Shown here in pieces: positions 59,769-64,000 of a stretch of DNA of 64,000 nucleotides. The stretch's first letter is position 1. Every line of letters starts with the position of its first letter. Both the position numbers and the translations under genes were made by a program. Below the pieces are notes generated by a model. It was not told where the DNA came from, did no database searches, and saw nothing but the letters and a program-made list of their open reading frames with translations. This DNA is from RAM1 sp041905405 (GTDB lineage: Bacteria > Pseudomonadota > Gammaproteobacteria > Burkholderiales > Burkholderiaceae_C), in NCBI GenBank assembly GCA_041905405.1, contig JAYRLC010000021.1, positions 1-64,000 of the forward strand, given 5' to 3'.

Positions 59769-59801
59769 GCACCGAAAGGGTGCGAGGCACATCATTTGTG
59801 C
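59769..59801. promoter_or_regulatory. Pair of NtrC-type enhancer sites
   Basis: Two palindromes of the form GCAC-N7-GTGC lie at 59769-59783 and 59787-59801; the first reads TGCACCGAAAGGGTGCG, one base from TGCACC-N5-GGTGCA. They are 18 bases apart, centre to centre, and about 110 and 130 bases upstream of the predicted start, the usual place for NtrC enhancers. Confidence 0.75.
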
Positions 59802-59826
59802 GGTGCAGCAGGACGATCGCGGGCCG

Positions 59827-61026
59827 TCACAGGTAGTCGGCCATGGACAGCACCGATTCGGCCACATCCACCAGCCGCCGGTTCTGGCTCATGGCGGTCT
59901 GGCGCAGCATCTTGTGCGCGTCTTCCTCGGAAAGCTTGCGTGCCGCCATGAGCAGGCCCTTGGCCCGTTCGACGAGCTTGCGCTCGTTGAGCGCCGCGCG
60001 CACGGTCTCCAGCTCGTCGTTCATGGCCTGCAGGCGCTGGGCCTGGTCCTGCACCATGGCCAGGATGGAGCGTTCCAGTTGGGGGCCGTAGCCGGCAGGG
60101 GCGCTGGTGCCGCCCCCGGCGTCCAGGGCGCGCAGGGCGGCCTGCTGGTCGCGCAGTCCGGCGCGGGCCTGGTCGATCTTGCGCTCGCACAGGCCGCGCA
60201 GCCCTGCGGCAAGCTGGTCCTCCACGAGTTTCATCGCGTCGATGCGCTGCGTGCAGGCGTCGAACCAGGGCTGGCTGAGGTTGGCGTCCAGCGTGCCGCC
60301 ATCGGGGCCGCAGCCCATGCGGCGCAAGCGTTCTATCTCGGCCATGGCGGGTGCCTGGCTCGCCAGCCACGCCTGCACCACGGCCGGACCGGAATAGTCG
60401 CGGAACACCTGGAAGCAACGTTCCTGCTGCTCCACCAGATGCAGCCACTGCTGGCGGGTGGATGGTTCGGTGCGGCCCGACGCAAACGCGGCGGAGCCGA
60501 AGGCGCGTTCCTGGCCGGTGAACTCCTTGCCCTGCATGAAGTTGAACATCGCGACCAGCGCGCGCGAAATCTCGGGGTCGCCCGCGGCGTCGGTTGCCTC
60601 GAACACCACGGCCAGCAGGCCGGCAATCAGCCGCACGAAGGCTGCCGTGACCCCGGCGGGGTTGAGGTGCAAGCCCCCCACATCCCGCCGCACCGCTGGC
60701 AGACCGTCCAGCGCATGCAGGACCCAGGCAATGCGGCTGAACAGCCTCGCGCCGTGGCCGCCCTGGCGCGGGCCGGTATCCAGCTGATCGAACTGCTGGC
60801 GCACGGCCTGCTCGACCGCCTGGCATTCCGCCACATGGGCCTTGCGCGCTTCGGCCAGGCGCTTGCCGCCCGAAGCCAGGTACACGTTGGACAGGCCGCG
60901 CTCCTTCTGCAGCGCATGGATCAGCCGGGCGATGACGCTGACCAGCTCGCTGGTGAGCGCAAGCTGCTCGAGTTCGCCAATTTCGCACTGCCGCGCGGCG
61001 ACAAGAAAACTGAGTCCTGATTTCAT
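59827..61026 (-). CDS. nasR: NasR-type nitrate/nitrite-responsive antiterminator (NIT-ANTAR)
   Basis: An RNA-binding regulator of 399 residues. The N-terminal part is a helical NIT domain (LVSVIARLIHALQKERGLSN near the start, VRLIAGLLAVVFEATDAAGD in the middle). The last about 65 residues are an ANTAR domain (ERKLVERAKGLLMAARKLSE, HKMLRQTAMSQNRRLVDVA). In Klebsiella NasR, nitrate or nitrite bound by NIT frees ANTAR to stabilise the leader hairpins and prevent termination. The matching leader RNA lies directly downstream. The sigma-54-like motif at 61042-61057 suggests nitrogen control of nasR as well. Confidence 0.95.
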   Translation of the reverse strand: MKSGLSFLVAARQCEIGELEQLALTSELVSVIARLIHALQKERGLSNVYLASGGKRLAEARKAHVAECQAVEQAVRQQFDQLDTGPRQGGHGARLFSRIAWVLHALDGLPAVRRDVGGLHLNPAGVTAAFVRLIAGLLAVVFEATDAAGDPEISRALVAMFNFMQGKEFTGQERAFGSAAFASGRTEPSTRQQWLHLVEQQERCFQVFRDYSGPAVVQAWLASQAPAMAEIERLRRMGCGPDGGTLDANLSQPWFDACTQRIDAMKLVEDQLAAGLRGLCERKIDQARAGLRDQQAALRALDAGGGTSAPAGYGPQLERSILAMVQDQAQRLQAMNDELETVRAALNERKLVERAKGLLMAARKLSEEDAHKMLRQTAMSQNRRLVDVAESVLSMADYL

Positions 61027-61041
61027 CGTGTGGCCTTGTCC

Positions 61042-61057
61042 AGCAACATCCGTGCCG
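61042..61057 (-). promoter_or_regulatory. Possible sigma-54 promoter of nasR
   Basis: The minus strand reads CGGCACGGATGTTGCT, one base from TGGCACG-N4-TTGCW with correct GG-GC spacing. The predicted start (near 61031) is only about 5 bases before the nasR ATG and would leave out the AAGG site, so either the mRNA is nearly leaderless or the motif is not the main promoter. Confidence 0.5.
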
Positions 61058-61085
61058 CACAGGGTTCCGGCCTACACTCGCCCCC

Positions 61086-62120
61086 ATGCTCGTGCTTGGA
61101 ATCGAATCGTCCTGTGACGAAACCGGCGTCGCCCTGGTGGATGCGGCCGGCACCGGCGTGCCCACGCTGCTCGCGCACGCGCTGCACAGCCAGATCGAAA
61201 TGCATCAGGCCTATGGCGGTGTCGTGCCCGAACTGGCCAGCCGCGACCACATCCGCCGCGTGCTGCCGCTGGCCACGCAGGTCATGGCCGAGGCGGACCG
61301 CGCGTTGGGCGATGTCGATGTGGTGGCCTACACGCGGGGTCCCGGCCTGGCCGGTGCACTGCTGGTGGGCGCGGGCGTGGCCTGTGCTTTGGGCGCTGCG
61401 CTGGACCGTCCCGTCATCGGCGTGCACCACCTGGAGGGTCACCTGCTGTCGCCGTTTCTCAGTGCCGATCCGCCGCAGTTCCCGTTCGTGGCGCTGCTGG
61501 TGTCGGGCGGCCATACCCAGCTCATGCGGGTGGACGGCGTGGGGCGCTACGAACTGCTGGGCGAAACCATCGACGATGCGGCCGGCGAAGCCTTCGACAA
61601 GTCGGCCAAGCTCATGGGGCTGGGCTATCCGGGCGGCCCGGCCCTGTCGCGCCTGGCCCAGCAGGGCGATGCCGCGGCGTTCAAGCTGCCCCGGCCCCTG
61701 CTGCACAGCGGGGACCTTGACTTTTCGTTCGCGGGGCTGAAAACGGCCGTGCTGACGCAGGCCAAAAAGCTCGGTGACGAACTGGCGCCGCGCAAGGCGG
61801 ACCTGGCGGCATCGACCGAGGCGGCGATTGTGGACGTGCTGCTGAAGAAGTCGCTTGCGGCGCTGAAGCAGACCGGCCTGAAGCGTTTGGTGGTGGCCGG
61901 TGGCGTCGGCGCCAACCGCCTGCTGCGCGAGCAGCTTAACGAGGCCTGTGCCAAAGCGGGCGTGCGCGTGCACTACCCCGAGCTGCACCTGTGCACCGAT
62001 AACGGCGCCATGATCGCCATGGCAGCCGCCATGCGCCTCCAGTCAGGCCGGCAAAGCGCAGGGCGCGACTACGCATTTGACGTCAAACCTCGCTGGCCGC
62101 TCGCATCGCTGCCGACCTGA
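61086..62120 (+). CDS. tsaD: tRNA threonylcarbamoyladenosine transferase subunit TsaD
   Basis: Transfers the threonylcarbamoyl group to A37 of ANN-decoding tRNAs together with TsaB, TsaC and TsaE. The 344-residue ASKHA-fold protein has LGIESSCDETGVALVD, the metal-binding HQAYGGVVPELASRDH (with HxxxH-type His in VHHLEGHLLS), and SGGHTQLMRVDGVGRYELLG. It is intact and of standard length. It diverges from nasR, with 59 bases between. Confidence 0.98.
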   Translation: MLVLGIESSCDETGVALVDAAGTGVPTLLAHALHSQIEMHQAYGGVVPELASRDHIRRVLPLATQVMAEADRALGDVDVVAYTRGPGLAGALLVGAGVACALGAALDRPVIGVHHLEGHLLSPFLSADPPQFPFVALLVSGGHTQLMRVDGVGRYELLGETIDDAAGEAFDKSAKLMGLGYPGGPALSRLAQQGDAAAFKLPRPLLHSGDLDFSFAGLKTAVLTQAKKLGDELAPRKADLAASTEAAIVDVLLKKSLAALKQTGLKRLVVAGGVGANRLLREQLNEACAKAGVRVHYPELHLCTDNGAMIAMAAAMRLQSGRQSAGRDYAFDVKPRWPLASLPT

Positions 62121-62291
62121 GCCCCCCGGCACCTGGCGACGTTCTGGAAAAAGAGGTAAATAGTTCACTGAAAAGAGGACTGTGACATGCTGCAATGGCC
62201 GGGCGGCACGGGTGTGCCGCGGCCGATCCGCCAGGGAGGCGCGCCGGACAGGCGTGGTCGGACATTCGCTCCGGTGCGACAGGAGATTCGC

Positions 62292-63119
62292 ATGACAACG
62301 ACAGGCATCAAGGCAAAAATCCTCACGGGTGTGCCGCCGTACAACCAGGACAACGTGGTCAAGGACAACGGCAAGGAGGTGATCGCGGGATGCGGGCCGG
62401 TGGCTGCGCTGATGCTGCTGGCCTACTACGACGCCCGTTTTGGCTACAAGCGGCTGGTTCCCTCCGGCGCCGAAAAAGAGACGGGCATGCCGGACGACCT
62501 CATCATCGAACTGCGGCGCAAGATGCACACCGTCAACGACCTGAAGAACGGCGAGGAATGGGGCATGACGCTGCCGCCGTTCTTTCACTCAGGGCTGGAC
62601 GCCTACGTCACCGACCGCTATGGCAAGACGGGGGTCAAGGAGTTCGGCAGCAACATCTTCGGCCGCGGGCTGGACGATGTGTTCGACAAGTCCCGTGAGC
62701 TGATCGACGACGGCAAGCCGCACGCGTTCCTGTTCGACTGGAAGGGCAGCGCGGGCGTGTTTCCGAACCACTACGTCGTGATCGTGGGCTACCGTTGCGA
62801 CGGCGGCCGCAAGCACCTGATTGCCAACGCCGGCTGGGGGGCAGGCTCACAGTTCCTGACCATCGACATGGAAGACAAGGACGTGAAGCCCGCCACGCTC
62901 TACTACATTGAATCGATCGGCGACAAGCCCGACGGGACGCCGGACGGTCACCGCATCGGGCCGGCCCCGGGCTACAAATGGGACACGGTGGCCGGCGAGC
63001 GCAAGCTCGTGCCCACGGTGCGCAAGCACTTCTCCAGCAGCACCGAGACCTGGGAGCCGTGTGACACGACCAGGGAGCTGTTCACAGGCAAGGAATTTGC
63101 CGTGTGCACCTGGAAGTAG
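62292..63119 (+). CDS. C39-like cysteine protease family protein
   Basis: A 275-residue protein with a papain-like C39 pattern: the nucleophile in IAGCGPVAALMLLAYYD, His in FPNHYVVIVGYR and an Asn in LIANAGWGAG. No signal peptide is seen. AGGAG precedes the ATG at 62292; a longer version from the ATG at 62187 (GAGG 8 bases upstream) would add 35 basic residues. There is no ABC transporter or bacteriocin gene nearby. The C-terminal 60 residues have no known counterpart. A cytoplasmic or secreted effector role are both possible. Confidence 0.72.
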   Translation: MTTTGIKAKILTGVPPYNQDNVVKDNGKEVIAGCGPVAALMLLAYYDARFGYKRLVPSGAEKETGMPDDLIIELRRKMHTVNDLKNGEEWGMTLPPFFHSGLDAYVTDRYGKTGVKEFGSNIFGRGLDDVFDKSRELIDDGKPHAFLFDWKGSAGVFPNHYVVIVGYRCDGGRKHLIANAGWGAGSQFLTIDMEDKDVKPATLYYIESIGDKPDGTPDGHRIGPAPGYKWDTVAGERKLVPTVRKHFSSSTETWEPCDTTRELFTGKEFAVCTWK

Positions 63120-63140
63120 CCCCGGGGCTGAATGCAAGGG

Positions 63141-63161
63141 GATGCGGCCAAAGGCCGCATC
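63141..63161. terminator. Hairpin between convergent genes
   Basis: GATGCGGCC-AAA-GGCCGCATC is a perfect 9-base-pair stem with a three-base loop. It lies between the C39-like gene and the convergent hsp20 gene. There is no strong T-run on either side, so termination is likely but may depend on other factors. Confidence 0.55.
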
Positions 63162-63168
63162 GGGTGGG

Positions 63169-63549
63169 TTACTGAATATTCAGCTGCGTCACCTTGCTGA
63201 CAGGCACCTGCTTGGCCAGCTTCAGCGTCAGCACACCGTTTTCCAGTCTGGCTTCGCTCGCGGCAGCATTGATGTCCTGCGGCAGTTCGTAGGCCGCTTT
63301 GACTTGCCGCTTTGCTTCGGCCTTGCTCTCGATGCGCACGACGGGGCCTTCAATGCCGATGTTCAGGTCCTCGCGGGCCAGGCCGGGCACGTCTAGCGAC
63401 AGAGTCCAGGTGGCGTCGTCCTGCTCGACATTCACGCTGCGCTGGGGGGCGGTGAAGAATGAGTCGTTGATGAACCGCTCGAAACTGCGGTCAAAAGAAC
63501 GGAACGCGGGGGAAACGGCGCGGGTGCGAAGAACGAGGGGGAAAGACAT
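63169..63549 (-). CDS. Small heat-shock protein (Hsp20/alpha-crystallin)
   Basis: An ATP-independent holdase chaperone of 126 residues. The alpha-crystallin domain shows TLSLDVPGLAREDLNIGIEG, then RQVKAAYELPQDINAAASEA and the signature ARLENGVLTLKLAK. The C-terminal IxI-type anchor is only weakly visible in LNIQ. CAGGAGC precedes the ATG at 63549. No sigma-32 promoter is obvious. Confidence 0.93.
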   Translation of the reverse strand: MSFPLVLRTRAVSPAFRSFDRSFERFINDSFFTAPQRSVNVEQDDATWTLSLDVPGLAREDLNIGIEGPVVRIESKAEAKRQVKAAYELPQDINAAASEARLENGVLTLKLAKQVPVSKVTQLNIQ

Positions 63550-63687
63550 GGTTGCTCCTGACAGTAAATGAGACGGAAGCGGCGGGATTTGACCCATGCC
63601 CGCCTCCTAAACTGCGCGGCTCTCACCGTGATCGCCGCATGCAACCTATCTGTACGCGGCGCGTTGTATTTCAAGGGAAAAAGAGTC

Positions 63688-64000
63688 ATGAAAAATCTGC
63701 TGGACCGGGGCTTGAAATGCGTGCTGGCATCTCTATTTCTTTGCGCCACCGCGCTCGTTACAACTACCCCTGCGCTGGCGCAATCCGGCCCTTCGCCCAG
63801 TGCCCCGCCGATCAAGCTCGCGATGATTGAGGGCCTGTCCGGCGGCAACGCCAACGGCGGCGAGGCGGTATACCGCAATCTGGTTTGGGCGCTCGAGCGC
63901 GTCAATGACCGCGGCGGGGTGCCCATGCCGGGCGGCGCGCGGCGCATGGTGCTGGAGCGCTACGACAGCAAGGGCCAGATCGAGGAAGCCCTGTCGCTGC
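63688..64000 (+). CDS. ABC transporter substrate-binding protein, partial (branched-chain amino acid type)
   Basis: The frame runs from the ATG at 63688 through the window edge (104 codons visible). The signal peptide ends TTPALAQ. The mature start IKLAMIEGLSGGNANGGEAV, with WALERVNDRGGVPMPGGARR, is the pattern of periplasmic binding proteins of the LivK/peripla_BP_6 type. AAGGGAAA lies upstream. The ligand and neighbouring transporter genes are outside the window. Confidence 0.85.
   Translation, partial: MKNLLDRGLKCVLASLFLCATALVTTTPALAQSGPSPSAPPIKLAMIEGLSGGNANGGEAVYRNLVWALERVNDRGGVPMPGGARRMVLERYDSKGQIEEALSL

Overview
The window looks like a chromosomal segment of a high-GC betaproteobacterium of the order Burkholderiales, most likely family Comamonadaceae. 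The basis is overall gene content, the style of glnS, mutS, rpsU and tsaD, the order of the nitrate assimilation genes, and a LexA box of the CTGT-N8-ACAG type. I cannot name the species. I saw no rRNA, tRNA or CRISPR array.

Layout. 1-1318: nested IS remnants (an IS3-family right end inside an IS5-family transposase gene), which cut off the 3' end of a lower-GC P-loop ATPase gene. 1353-6579: glnS, a small secreted protein, a branched-chain amino acid type binding protein, a DUF3455 lipoprotein and a DUF1127 protein. 6479-11115: a LytS/LytR-type two-component pair with two 2TM proteins, a hydrolase and a DUF2306 membrane protein. 11331-17775: uppP, two secreted proteins, and a UdgX-type uracil-DNA glycosylase plus radical SAM pair behind a LexA box. 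17782-19752: a lower-GC island with a barstar, a secreted barnase-like RNase that carries the end of an Rhs core, and a transglutaminase-like protein. 19801-25179: hydrolase, Anbu-type proteasome homologue, mutS, MscS channel. 25359-30562: a split BvgS-like sensor. 30572-43785: mostly housekeeping genes (suhB, trmJ, cysE, darP, pmbA, rpsU), with a vapBC-type pair and cyclic-nucleotide-binding proteins. Two unrelated effector-like proteins are embedded at 31580-32878 and 43835-45346.

45481-61026 is one large nitrate assimilation locus, almost entirely on the minus strand. In transcription order it runs nasR (NIT-ANTAR antiterminator), nrtA, nrtB, nrtD, a CheA-like kinase with a NarX-like P-box, a CheY-like regulator, a CheX-like protein, nirB, nirD, nasA, then (past a two-gene nucleotidyltransferase insert on the plus strand) a TrpD2/YbiB-like protein and cobA (sirohaem synthesis for NirB). 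The 300 bases between nasR and nrtA can be read in detail: two NtrC-type palindromes, a sigma-54 -24/-12 promoter, two hairpins with identical AACGGC hexaloops of the ANTAR-binding type, and an intrinsic terminator whose 5' arm overlaps the second hairpin. Nitrogen limitation would start transcription and nitrate/nitrite would let it pass the terminator.

61086-64000: tsaD, a C39-like cysteine protease, a small heat-shock protein, and the start of another periplasmic binding protein that runs off the window.
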